A stretch of DNA of 8,485 nt from Bacteroidota bacterium (GTDB lineage: Bacteria; Bacteroidota; Bacteroidia; Chitinophagales; Chitinophagaceae), in NCBI GenBank assembly GCA_023429365.1, contig JAEYVW010000305.1, positions 1-8,485 on the forward strand. Reading direction: 5' to 3'. The notes beneath the pieces are model-generated. The model made no database searches. It saw only the letters and a list, made by a program, of their open reading frames with translations, and was not told the origin of the DNA. Of the stretch, positions 1-6,989 are shown piece by piece; position 1 is the stretch's first letter, and each line of letters starts with the position of its first letter. A program made the translations under genes and the position numbers.

Positions 1-512
1 ACACCTATGTAGCGGGTGTCACTGAATTAGATAGTCTTTGCCCTTCCTTTCAGCACAATGGAGCTTACTGGGCCAATGATATGATGGAAGGTACTGCCGG
101 TGATAAAAATATTTACTCAACGCCGCGTGATCTTTTGAAATGGGACCAGGCGCTCTATACCTCCCAATTCCTTAACCAGGTAATGATCGATTCCGCTTTC
201 CAGCCTAATAGCAATGAACGGCCTTCCCTGCACAACTATGGCCTTGGATGGAGAATGCTGAATTTTCCCAATGGCAAAAAGGTGATCTATCATTTCGGCC
301 GCTGGCACGGGTTCAATGCCGCGTTTGCACGCCTGGTTGATGAGAAGGTTACGATCGTTATACTTGGCAACCGGTACAACAGCAATATTTATCGTGTCGC
401 ACGTAAAGCCTACGATATCTTCGGCGACTACGACCAGAACGGCGGCAATGACGAAGAAGAAAACGATAATGAACGTGTCAGCAATATGCTGGCGGTAAAA
501 GCGGGCAATTAG
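1..512 (+). CDS. Serine hydrolase of the beta-lactamase/PBP fold (C-terminal part)
   Basis: The frame is open from the left edge (codons in phase with position 3), so the N-terminus lies outside the window; the ATG at 81 is internal. The visible 169 or so residues contain the segment GTAGDKNIYSTPRDLLKWD, typical of the 'beta-lactamase' family (class C beta-lactamase, D-aminopeptidase and esterase relatives), and an HxG motif (HFG, nt 291-299, followed by RWHGF) that corresponds to the family's third active-site motif (KTG/HxG). The catalytic SxxK and YxN motifs would lie upstream and cannot be checked. Members are usually exported and act on peptides, D-amino-acid substrates or esters; the substrate here is unknown. 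The C-terminus is an unusual acidic tail (nt 426-480) rich in Asp, Glu and Asn. It converges with the receptor gene and ends 27 bp from it. The family call is firm; the exact activity is not. Confidence 0.85.
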   Translation, partial: TYVAGVTELDSLCPSFQHNGAYWANDMMEGTAGDKNIYSTPRDLLKWDQALYTSQFLNQVMIDSAFQPNSNERPSLHNYGLGWRMLNFPNGKKVIYHFGRWHGFNAAFARLVDEKVTIVILGNRYNSNIYRVARKAYDIFGDYDQNGGNDEEENDNERVSNMLAVKAGN

Positions 513-519
513 CAAATTA

Positions 520-547
520 AAAAAGTTCCCAAAGGACTTTTATTTTG
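520..547. terminator. Bidirectional rho-independent terminator between convergent genes
   Basis: AAAAGT (521-526) plus CC (528-529) pairs with GG (534-535) plus ACTTTT (536-541), leaving one bulged T and a small CAAA loop. The stem is A-rich on the left and T-rich on the right and is followed on the plus strand by TATTTTG, so it offers a T-tract in both directions. It sits exactly between the ends of two convergent genes and overlaps the receptor stop codon (540-542). The stem is short, so strength is uncertain. Confidence 0.5.
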
Positions 548-3032
548 AAACAGACTTCTTCCCACCTGGTAAATTAATCTTTACTTCAGCCATAATCAAT
601 CTTCCAATAGAAGGTGATGATACAAACTCAATTTGTCTCGTATTAAAAATATTGGTCACTCCCAGGTTAGCTGAAATCATGCTGCTGAAAAGGTAAGTTC
701 CGCTAAGATCAAAACTGACAAACCCACCTAACGGACCCCAATTATAATTCTTTGGGGCTGTCCTGGAATGACGCCCTGAACTGGTTCCTACCAGGCTCCC
801 ACTATAGAAATCGTATCGCTCTACCAGGCGGGAATGTATTTGTAGGGAAAGTTTTTTCTTGCATAAATTCTGAATGTACAGATCAATCATTCCCCGATGA
901 TTTGGTGCGTTCAGGCTTTTCTCTTCGGGTGACACGATATCATCTTTGTTAGCGTCGTTACCCGGATGTCCTTTAGTGATATCGGAATCAAACCACGAAT
1001 ACTTGAGCGACATACTAAACCATGAACTGAATGTATACCTTAAACCTGCGTCAATTCCGTAAGCACGCACGCGGCCATAGTTAAAAAAGGTGAGGAAAGA
1101 AGCACCGCGCAGGGTATCATTGGACACATTTCCCGCAAGATTTCTGTTATGAGTAACAGCAATTCCATTTACGGTCAGAACCCTTCCCCCGGTTGAGAGA
1201 GCCGGGCTGATAAAATTTTTGCTTTCACCATTATAGTAGTTAATATCCATGAAAAGTTTTTCGGTTAGAAAACCTTTGTAGCCGATCTCCCATGTATTGA
1301 TTTCCTCCGGCTTTAGCGCAGGGGTTCGTTTCCTGGTTGAAATCTCATCAATGCGTGTATTGTTTGGAATATATTCAATACCCTCCCCTCCGTTCCCAAA
1401 TAAAGTACGATTGATACCAGCATACTGATTTTGTATGCTGGGCATAGAATAAGCTTTCGCCCAGCTTAGTCGCACACTCCCCTCACCCAGGCTCCTCGCC
1501 AGGGTAAACTTTGGGGCGAAGAAACTGCCGAAATTGTTGTGATGATCTACACGGCCTGCTCCAATCAATCGCCAATGCTTCGCCAGTGTTTTTTCAAGTT
1601 GCACAACAGCACCATATTGGTTGATGCGAATACGATGAAAACTGTCAACCAGGCTTAATCCGAACCCGTTAGGACGCTCATTCTGAAAATTGAGACCGGC
1701 AACTAAAAACAATCCATACTTTCTGAACTCGCGGTTATACTGCGCCTCCGCATTCAGCCTCTGGCTGGCTTCCCTGAATTGTGCTCCTCGTGCAAGAGCT
1801 TCCGCGCTATCTGGTGACATACGTGGAAAACCACCGGTCGTCCTGTTCCAGAAATCACGCGTGTACATATGTATGGGGTATGATGAGCCAATATTCCCCC
1901 AGGTATTATATACAGTAACATAAAACCTGGGATTCACCAGCCTGGCCTGCAAAAAGCCATAAGTAAGACCACGCATTTGGTTTCTGCCTCCGGTCGTAAC
2001 CTGTAAAAAATTATTATTACTCCCTCCTCCTGAAATGACCAGGTCCGTTACCGGGTTGAAGCTATAATATACACCTGCCTCTCCGCGTATATGCCTGAGA
2101 CCCCGGTCTACATTACGTTCCGGAATCGCTACTGGCGGGCCGAACGGTCCACCACCTGCATAAACACTGTCGATAAACTCGTAATCTTCACTCACGGAAT
2201 ACTCCCCCGATAACTTAAATGCCCAGCGACTGTTGATCACTTCCGCGTGACGAAGCCTGGAGCTAAACTGGTTATGATTTCCGGCGCTTTGGGAAACAAT
2301 TGTACCCGGATACTTCCTGGGATCTTTTGTTATTACATTAAAAACTGCATTGTGTGCATTAGGTCCATACAACGCGGTTTGAGGTCCCAAAACGATCTCT
2401 ATCCTCTCGAGGTCGCTCTTCATATAAGTGCCGTTGTTGAAAATGGGCAGGCTGCCACTCAGGGCCGCCATGCTGATTCGACCATCAACTAGTTGGAGGG
2501 TCTTATTATTAAAAGCGCTATTAAATCCCCTTGCGTTAAAAGTGATCCCCTCAATTCCAGAACGAGTGTACTCGACTCCCTGAACGGTTGCGATCATTTC
2601 ATTGACATTAGACCCGGCAAACCGGTCGAAGTCGCGGATGGTAAGAACCTGGATCGATGCGGGTGCATTGGTGATTTTTTCTGGTCTCCGCGAAGCTGTT
2701 ATCACTACCTCAGACACCAATCGTTCATCATGATTCAGTATAGCGGAAAGGCTGTGTGCATGGTTAGCGACCACGTTTACAGAAAGCTCAAGCGGCTCAT
2801 AACCTGCATGCGTTATTAAAAGTTTATGAGCACCTGCCGCGAGACCTTTTATTTCAAACCGGCCTTTTATATCTGTAAGTGTGGATAGTTCTAGTCCTTT
2901 CACGGCAACTGTTGCGCCGGCAAGCACGCCCTCGCCGGAACTGCCCATTACTGTTCCTGAAATGGAACCGGCTTGTTGACCATACACCTCATAAAACACC
3001 GGCATGACGAGCAGCAACCATATTTTTTTCAT
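540..3032 (-). CDS. TonB-dependent outer-membrane receptor with N-terminal carboxypeptidase-regulatory-like domain
   Basis: An 830-residue outer-membrane active transporter. Residues 1-19 form a signal peptide (MKK, a hydrophobic stretch, cleavage near YGQ). Residues 22-105 are a carboxypeptidase-regulatory-like Ig-fold domain (SGTVMG, LAGATVAVKG, TDIKGRFEIKGL). A TonB-box-like segment SEVVITASRRPEK (107-119) precedes the plug (about 116-237; NARGF, LVDGR, LERIEIVLGPQTALYGPNA, NVITK), and the rest is a 22-strand-type barrel. TonB/ExbBD energy drives uptake of siderophores, cobalamin, oligosaccharides or similar ligands. The length suits an iron-complex-type receptor rather than a SusC protein (about 1000 residues), and no SusD gene follows; the substrate is unknown. 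Residues 693-704 form an EF-hand-like acidic loop. The protein ends in a basic tail (GGKKSVSK) rather than the usual terminal aromatic. It is divergent from the esterase gene; the ATG at 3032 is the only start that places the signal peptide at the N-terminus. Confidence 0.95.
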   Translation of the reverse strand: MKKIWLLLVMPVFYEVYGQQAGSISGTVMGSSGEGVLAGATVAVKGLELSTLTDIKGRFEIKGLAAGAHKLLITHAGYEPLELSVNVVANHAHSLSAILNHDERLVSEVVITASRRPEKITNAPASIQVLTIRDFDRFAGSNVNEMIATVQGVEYTRSGIEGITFNARGFNSAFNNKTLQLVDGRISMAALSGSLPIFNNGTYMKSDLERIEIVLGPQTALYGPNAHNAVFNVITKDPRKYPGTIVSQSAGNHNQFSSRLRHAEVINSRWAFKLSGEYSVSEDYEFIDSVYAGGGPFGPPVAIPERNVDRGLRHIRGEAGVYYSFNPVTDLVISGGGSNNNFLQVTTGGRNQMRGLTYGFLQARLVNPRFYVTVYNTWGNIGSSYPIHMYTRDFWNRTTGGFPRMSPDSAEALARGAQFREASQRLNAEAQYNREFRKYGLFLVAGLNFQNERPNGFGLSLVDSFHRIRINQYGAVVQLEKTLAKHWRLIGAGRVDHHNNFGSFFAPKFTLARSLGEGSVRLSWAKAYSMPSIQNQYAGINRTLFGNGGEGIEYIPNNTRIDEISTRKRTPALKPEEINTWEIGYKGFLTEKLFMDINYYNGESKNFISPALSTGGRVLTVNGIAVTHNRNLAGNVSNDTLRGASFLTFFNYGRVRAYGIDAGLRYTFSSWFSMSLKYSWFDSDITKGHPGNDANKDDIVSPEEKSLNAPNHRGMIDLYIQNLCKKKLSLQIHSRLVERYDFYSGSLVGTSSGRHSRTAPKNYNWGPLGGFVSFDLSGTYLFSSMISANLGVTNIFNTRQIEFVSSPSIGRLIMAEVKINLPGGKKSVSK

Positions 3033-3120
3033 AAGCGGCGCTATTTGAAAGGAATGGGCGAAGAGAAGTTTTATCGGGGAAGGATCCTCATAAAGATAAC
3101 ACCGGTGATGTTTGCTAAAT

Positions 3121-3128
3121 CAACTATA
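3121..3128 (-). promoter_or_regulatory. Possible promoter -7 element for the receptor gene
   Basis: Read on the minus strand this is TATAGTTG, one mismatch from the Bacteroidota -7 consensus TAnnTTTG, about 90 bp upstream of the receptor start. No convincing -33 TTTG box lies at the right distance, so support is weak. It lies next to the paired TGCGACAA repeats. Confidence 0.2.
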
Positions 3129-3133
3129 AAGAT

Positions 3134-3167
3134 TTCCTGCGACAAGCACCTTCGTTTATGCGACAAA
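3134..3167. promoter_or_regulatory. Paired 21-bp-spaced direct repeats, candidate LytTR regulator site
   Basis: TGCGACAA occurs exactly at 3138-3145 and again at 3159-3166, a start-to-start distance of 21 bp. Aligning 13-mers from 3134 and 3155 gives 10 of 13 identities. Two direct repeats on the same helix face, about 21 bp apart, is the known arrangement of LytTR-family binding sites (for example AgrA, ComE, YehT/BtsR). The pair lies about 48 bp upstream of the -7 box of the esterase gene, a plausible activator position, and about 105 bp from the divergent receptor start. A LytTR regulator is encoded 1 kb away. That this regulator binds here is inference. Confidence 0.5.
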
Positions 3168-3214
3168 CAAAATTCGTCTTAGACAGGCTTCGACCTATTT
3201 CACCGGGTCTGTGT

Positions 3215-3222
3215 TAATTTTG
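3215..3222 (+). promoter_or_regulatory. Bacteroidota-type -7 promoter box for the esterase gene
   Basis: TAATTTTG is an exact match to the TAnnTTTG -7 consensus of the Bacteroidota primary sigma factor. It would start transcription near 3229 and leave a leader of about 24 nt before the ATG at 3253. The -33 box is weak. This position also argues against the upstream GTG at 3211 as a start, because that codon lies inside the promoter. Confidence 0.5.
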
Positions 3223-3252
3223 TTTGGAACAAACCTCATAAACCCGCTTGCA

Positions 3253-4113
3253 ATGAGATTCCTTTACTCCTTTACGGCGTTGCTTTTTTTGTTTTCAGGT
3301 GTTATGGCGCAGGATAAAGTCATACCCCTGTTACCAGCCTCAAAAGTAAACACGGTTAATAAACAGGGAGAAAAGACATATTTTGTCAGCACCCCTCTCA
3401 ATGCCCATATTGTTTACAATATTACGGCCTCATCCCTGTTGATGTATAAACCCGATTCAGCAAATGGAACCAGCGTGATCGTCTGCCCAGGCGGCGCATT
3501 CCATGTGCTGAATATTGAACACGAAGGCTACAGGATTGCGGAAGCGTTAACAAAAAAAGGCTTTACGGTTTTTATCCTCAAATACAGGCTGGCGCCATTG
3601 TTTACCGATAATCCCTGGGACGAAATGATGGCCGTGTTACAGGACCGGCAAAGGTTTCGCGAAGTGGCTGCGCCTGTAAAGAAGCTGGCACAGGATGATA
3701 CTCAGGCAGCCATGCGATGGGTCTGGGATAATGCAGATATGTATAAGTTGGATAAACAGAAAATCGGATTGATGGGATTTTCAGCCGGGGGATCCCTTAC
3801 CACCCTCCTGGCCAGTGATTCGACAAGTGATTACAAACCAGCATTCGCCGCTGTCATCTACGGAAGTCCTGCGGAACCCGTCTCCATTCAGTCCGGCATG
3901 CAGCTTCCACCGCTATTTATTGCTGGTGCGACGGATGATTTACTACTTTCCTCAAAAAATCATCTTGACCTCTATCAAAAATGGACGGAAGCAGGGGGAA
4001 GCGCAGAGTTGCATCTCTATTCCCTGGGTGGGCACGGTCTCCGCGCAGGAATTAGTCATACCTGGATGAATCGCTTTTTCGAATGGATGCAGGTACGAAG
4101 CTTTATTAACTGA
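3253..4113 (+). CDS. Secreted alpha/beta hydrolase (esterase/lipase-like)
   Basis: A 286-residue exported serine hydrolase. The ATG at 3253 is chosen because a clean signal peptide follows (MRFLYSF, hydrophobic core, cleavage after VMA before QDK); the in-frame GTG at 3211 would add 14 residues that spoil it. Visible alpha/beta-hydrolase features are an oxyanion-hole segment CPGGAFHVL (78-86), the nucleophile elbow GFSAGG with Ser177, the acid AGATDD (Asp229 or Asp228) and the catalytic His261 in GGHGL. This resembles the BD-FAE/acetyl-xylan-esterase-like group of 'alpha/beta hydrolase-3/esterase' proteins, which de-esterify sugars or small esters; the substrate is not known. The gene is divergent from the TonB receptor and shares its regulatory region, suggesting that the esterase may release or process something the receptor imports (inference). 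It converges with the LytTR regulator gene. Confidence 0.9.
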   Translation: MRFLYSFTALLFLFSGVMAQDKVIPLLPASKVNTVNKQGEKTYFVSTPLNAHIVYNITASSLLMYKPDSANGTSVIVCPGGAFHVLNIEHEGYRIAEALTKKGFTVFILKYRLAPLFTDNPWDEMMAVLQDRQRFREVAAPVKKLAQDDTQAAMRWVWDNADMYKLDKQKIGLMGFSAGGSLTTLLASDSTSDYKPAFAAVIYGSPAEPVSIQSGMQLPPLFIAGATDDLLLSSKNHLDLYQKWTEAGGSAELHLYSLGGHGLRAGISHTWMNRFFEWMQVRSFIN

Positions 4114-4137
4114 GCTTCATTGCGAAGTTTAGACTTC
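4097..4137. terminator. Clustered GAAG/CTTC hairpins between convergent genes, possible terminator
   Basis: Two overlapping alternatives can form: GAAGCT (4097-4102) with AGCTTC (4113-4118), loop 10 nt; and GAAGT (4124-4128) with ACTTC (4133-4137), loop TTAG. They span the esterase stop codon and lie just before the end of the convergent regulator gene. No T-tract follows on either strand, so termination is only a guess from position. Confidence 0.3.
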
Positions 4138-4148
4138 AAAGAGATGAT

Positions 4149-4880
4149 CTATTGCGCCTGCTTCACAAAACTGTTTCGATAGAGTTTACCGATCGGCAGC
4201 TCTTTGTTTCCAATCTCAACAATTTCATGATTGAATGATTTGATCTTCGCGACTGAAATGATATATGAACGGTGGATACGGATAAAATCCTTGCCACTCA
4301 GCATCGCTTCGATAGAGGAAATGGTTTGCCGGGTAATATAAGACTTGTCAATTGTAAACAATTTCACATAGTCACGCGCACTTTCAATATATAGAACATC
4401 GGATAGTATAATTTTTACCAGTTTCCGGTCTACGCGCAGGTAAATAAAATCTGCCCCGTTTTTTTTATCGCCGTTTTCCGGCTCTGGTTCTTTCCGATCA
4501 AAGGTCTTGGGAAATGCTTTATTAACCGCCTTGAGAAAACGATCAAACCGGATTGGCTTTAACAGGTAGTCTACCGCATCCAGCTCAAATCCATCAAGGG
4601 CATACTCTTTATAAGCAGTGGTAAAAATTACTTTTACCGGGGAGTGAAGGGATCGCACAAAATCCGTTCCCAGGAGTTCGGGCATACGGATATCGAGAAA
4701 CATAATGTCCACATCATGTTTTTGAAGAAACATCAGGGCGTCTATCGCATTACTGCACTCTCCCGCCAATTCCAGCGCCGGAAGCTTTTCAATATATCGG
4801 CGAAGCACATCCCGGGCCATCGGCTCGTCATCGACGATAAGACATTTCCGTATGTCGTTTTCAGATTCAGGCATATTCAT
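4149..4880 (-). CDS. LytTR-family response regulator
   Basis: A 243-residue cytoplasmic DNA-binding response regulator. The receiver domain (about 11-125) has the acidic pair Asp17/Asp18 (VDDEP), phosphoacceptor Asp63 in FLDIRMP, Thr87 (IFTTAY) and Lys108 (LLKPI), so it should be phosphorylatable. After an acidic/basic linker (about 126-143) the LytTR DNA-binding domain runs from about 145 to 240 (YLRVDRKLVKI, VLYIESARDYVKL, FIRIHRSYIIS). Such proteins bind two direct repeats about 21 bp apart. The ATG at 4880 overlaps the end of the kinase gene by 14 bp; a second ATG at 4874 would give an 8-bp overlap and is also possible. The overlap indicates translational coupling and makes the kinase its partner. 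Candidate targets are the paired repeats at 3134-3167 and 7224-7256. Confidence 0.95.
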   Translation of the reverse strand: MNMPESENDIRKCLIVDDEPMARDVLRRYIEKLPALELAGECSNAIDALMFLQKHDVDIMFLDIRMPELLGTDFVRSLHSPVKVIFTTAYKEYALDGFELDAVDYLLKPIRFDRFLKAVNKAFPKTFDRKEPEPENGDKKNGADFIYLRVDRKLVKIILSDVLYIESARDYVKLFTIDKSYITRQTISSIEAMLSGKDFIRIHRSYIISVAKIKSFNHEIVEIGNKELPIGKLYRNSFVKQAQ

Positions 4881-6024
4881 TAGCGGGTTGGGTAGCTACA
4901 GATATTTGAGGTGTTCTGACCAGGTCCATCTGGAGATTGACTATAAACACTTCCCGGTCATCAACGATCTCAAGTTCGTATTTGTCGCGATACAAGAGCT
5001 CCAGGCGTTGTTTTACATTTTGGATACCCGTTCCCTTGCGATAACTCGTATTTCTGTCCACCTGGTCCTTTCTTCCATTGATGATCTTCACAATCAATGA
5101 ATCCCCCTGCAATTCCATTTTGACACTAATCCAGGGATTTCTCAACATCTTACTCGCACCATGCTTGAAACAGTTCTCCACAAAGGGCAACAATAATAAT
5201 GGCGCTATATAGAGATTTCCGGTATTAGAAGGAAGTGAAAGATGAAGATCCAGTTTCTCATCGTACCGCATTTTTTCGAGATTGATATAATCCCTGACCA
5301 TCTGCAATTCATGTTCCAGTGGAACCTTTGCCTCCCTGCCTTCATCCAGCACATAGCGAAGTATATGCGACAGCTCCATGATCATGGAAGCGGTACCCGG
5401 CGATTCAGCCTGGGCTTTTGAATAAATATTATTTAGAGTATTAAACAAAAAATGTGGATGTACCTGGGCTGTGAGCAGTTGAAGTTGTGTTTCAGCATTT
5501 TCTTTCTGCAATCGCCATTTCTGATTCTGCTCTGTGTAATAATGTTTTACCATTTTGACACAGGTCGCCAGAGCCGCTCCGGAAAGTCCTCCCTTCATAC
5601 TGCCTAATATACCCATAAAAAACGACTGCTCCTGTGATCTGGTGGTACCCACCAGCAGGTGTTCCGGAAGCAGGAAGGAAATGATCCTGGCATTCACACG
5701 TGTGATCATGAATGTGTTGATCACAAGCATAAGTGTAAGAAAGACAAGACTCCATAATATGGCCGGTAAATATTTATCCTTAAAAACATAACGAGGCAGG
5801 ACAAAATAGAGCAAGGGATACACCAATATGGTTTGTGGCAATAAAAGAAGAAAACTCTCAACGGTTGTAAATGGTACCCTGGCGAAATAATTCAACTCCG
5901 GCTTTAGCATGGGGTTAAATGCGTGCACAAAAGCAAAATAGAACCCCCAAACAAGCCAAAAGAGTAAGTGGCGTTTTAGGCGATCCGATTTCCGCTCTGA
6001 TAAAATAAATTCCCTGAGTTGCAT
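4867..6024 (-). CDS. LytS-type membrane histidine kinase (His_kinase family)
   Basis: A 385-residue sensor kinase. The N-terminal half has four likely membrane segments (about 20-36, 56-77, 87-107 and 136-160) with short loops and no separate sensor domain, so the signal is probably sensed in or at the membrane. A short coiled region (about 163-183) leads to the His_kinase domain, with QVHPHFLFNTLNNIYS; His191 is the expected phosphorylation site. The ATPase part has the N-box LLPFVENCFKHG (Asn284) and the G-box GTGIQNVKQRL (331-341). It lacks HisKA, as usual for this class. It is the first gene of a two-gene operon with the regulator. The initiation ATG at 6024 has little Shine-Dalgarno signal. 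The stimulus cannot be named from sequence. Confidence 0.95.
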   Translation of the reverse strand: MQLREFILSERKSDRLKRHLLFWLVWGFYFAFVHAFNPMLKPELNYFARVPFTTVESFLLLLPQTILVYPLLYFVLPRYVFKDKYLPAILWSLVFLTLMLVINTFMITRVNARIISFLLPEHLLVGTTRSQEQSFFMGILGSMKGGLSGAALATCVKMVKHYYTEQNQKWRLQKENAETQLQLLTAQVHPHFLFNTLNNIYSKAQAESPGTASMIMELSHILRYVLDEGREAKVPLEHELQMVRDYINLEKMRYDEKLDLHLSLPSNTGNLYIAPLLLLPFVENCFKHGASKMLRNPWISVKMELQGDSLIVKIINGRKDQVDRNTSYRKGTGIQNVKQRLELLYRDKYELEIVDDREVFIVNLQMDLVRTPQISVATQPANEYA

Positions 6025-6275
6025 AATCCGGCGTATCTAAAGTTAATTTTTTCGGAGATATAAAAGGTTTCAACCCTTACAAATGCGATAACGGGCCGGA
6101 TCCGTACGACTAAAGACGTTCGTCCCAGACCGGCGTATCAATCCCGCTTCCCAGGCGCCTATCGCAGCAAACAATCTTTATGTAGGGAACCGTAAGGCCG
6201 TGGTCTCATATTCGAGGAACGGGGTTTGACAGCCATTATTTTTACCTCAACCGAAAGGAATTGAATTAAAGACCC
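6025..6275. other. Divergent intergenic region with an exact 10-bp direct repeat
   Basis: This stretch separates the kinase operon from the PKD-like lipoprotein gene and should hold both promoters, but I find no exact TAnnTTTG box on either strand; TAACTTTA on the minus strand (6045 down to 6038) is one mismatch away but is very close to the kinase start. CCGGCGTATC occurs twice (6028-6037 and 6130-6139). A single half-site-like CGACTAAA lies at 6107-6114. No coding potential was seen. Confidence 0.5.
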
Positions 6276-6989
6276 ATGTCCTCAAAACGATATTTCATAA
6301 AACCCTTATTTATGCGTTCACTGACTATTTTTCTCATGGCGGCTCTAATTCTACTTTCCTTAACCGGATGCAGGAAAGACCTGGAATCGCCACAAAACAT
6401 GCCATCACAATTACCCCCTGGCACTTATATATCTCCTCGAATTGGTCCGCTAAGCGATACCAGTATCAATTTACCCTACAATTGGGCGATGCTGGGAGCC
6501 AGCATTACGAATGGAAGCAATAATAATTTTCGCTCTGTGGAGTGGAGGAGCATCTCCGGTCCATCAAACGTAACGATTACAAACAGGTTTTCTTTAAGAA
6601 GCCCGGTGACCGGATTTCACGAGGGTGTGTACCATTTCGAAATAAAGGTAACCGACTACACCGGCGAAACACAAATTGATTCGATGAAAATTACTGTCAA
6701 CTCCGATACGTTTAATAATTCCAGAGAGGAAATATTTAATGACCTCGTCTGGGTTTGGCCGATGGGCAGCACCGCCACCATTTACTCACCTCAGTTATTT
6801 AGCCCCGGAAAAAGCCTGAAGGTTTTTGCAAGAACGCGGGCAGGATGGGATCTTGTATATCCCATACATATGTTTGACGAGCAATTGCCCCATGAATACT
6901 ATTTCGAACTTCAAGTTGGTAAAATGGTGATCTATACGCAACTGGTGCCTCACTGGGATTTGTCCTCCGCTATAAAAGTGCAATATTGA
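6276..6989 (+). CDS. Lipoprotein with PKD-like domain, function unknown
   Basis: A 237-residue predicted lipoprotein. The signal sequence ends in the lipobox LTGC with Cys32, so the mature protein should be lipid-anchored. The ATG at 6276 gives a long n-region; the internal ATG at 6312 (MRSLTIF) would give a conventional 20-residue signal and is an equally good start. Residues about 55-142 look like a PKD/REJ-type Ig-like domain (VEWRSISGPSNVTI, SPVTGFHEGVYHFEIKVTD, DSMKITVN), a fold used for binding or spacing in surface proteins. The C-terminal 90 or so residues (about 150-237), rich in Trp, Tyr and Phe, match no family I recognise. The gene stands alone and is divergent from the kinase operon. 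A surface-exposed or periplasmic binding role is inference; no catalytic motif is seen. Confidence 0.85.
   Translation: MSSKRYFIKPLFMRSLTIFLMAALILLSLTGCRKDLESPQNMPSQLPPGTYISPRIGPLSDTSINLPYNWAMLGASITNGSNNNFRSVEWRSISGPSNVTITNRFSLRSPVTGFHEGVYHFEIKVTDYTGETQIDSMKITVNSDTFNNSREEIFNDLVWVWPMGSTATIYSPQLFSPGKSLKVFARTRAGWDLVYPIHMFDEQLPHEYYFELQVGKMVIYTQLVPHWDLSSAIKVQY

Noticed and set aside
117..515. Open frame on the minus strand opposite the serine hydrolase
   Set aside because: It is the antisense of a well-supported family member and has no recognisable domain of its own.
2247..2819. Plus-strand open frames inside the receptor gene
   Set aside because: They are antisense to the conserved plug and early barrel of the TonB receptor and look like shadows.
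540..3032. SusC/SusD polysaccharide utilisation locus
   Set aside because: The receptor is shorter than typical SusC, no SusD-like gene or glycoside hydrolase is next to it, and the next gene is convergent.
6115..6124. GACGTTCGTC inverted repeat upstream of the lipoprotein
   Set aside because: Only a 4-bp stem with a 2-nt gap; too short to call an operator or hairpin.
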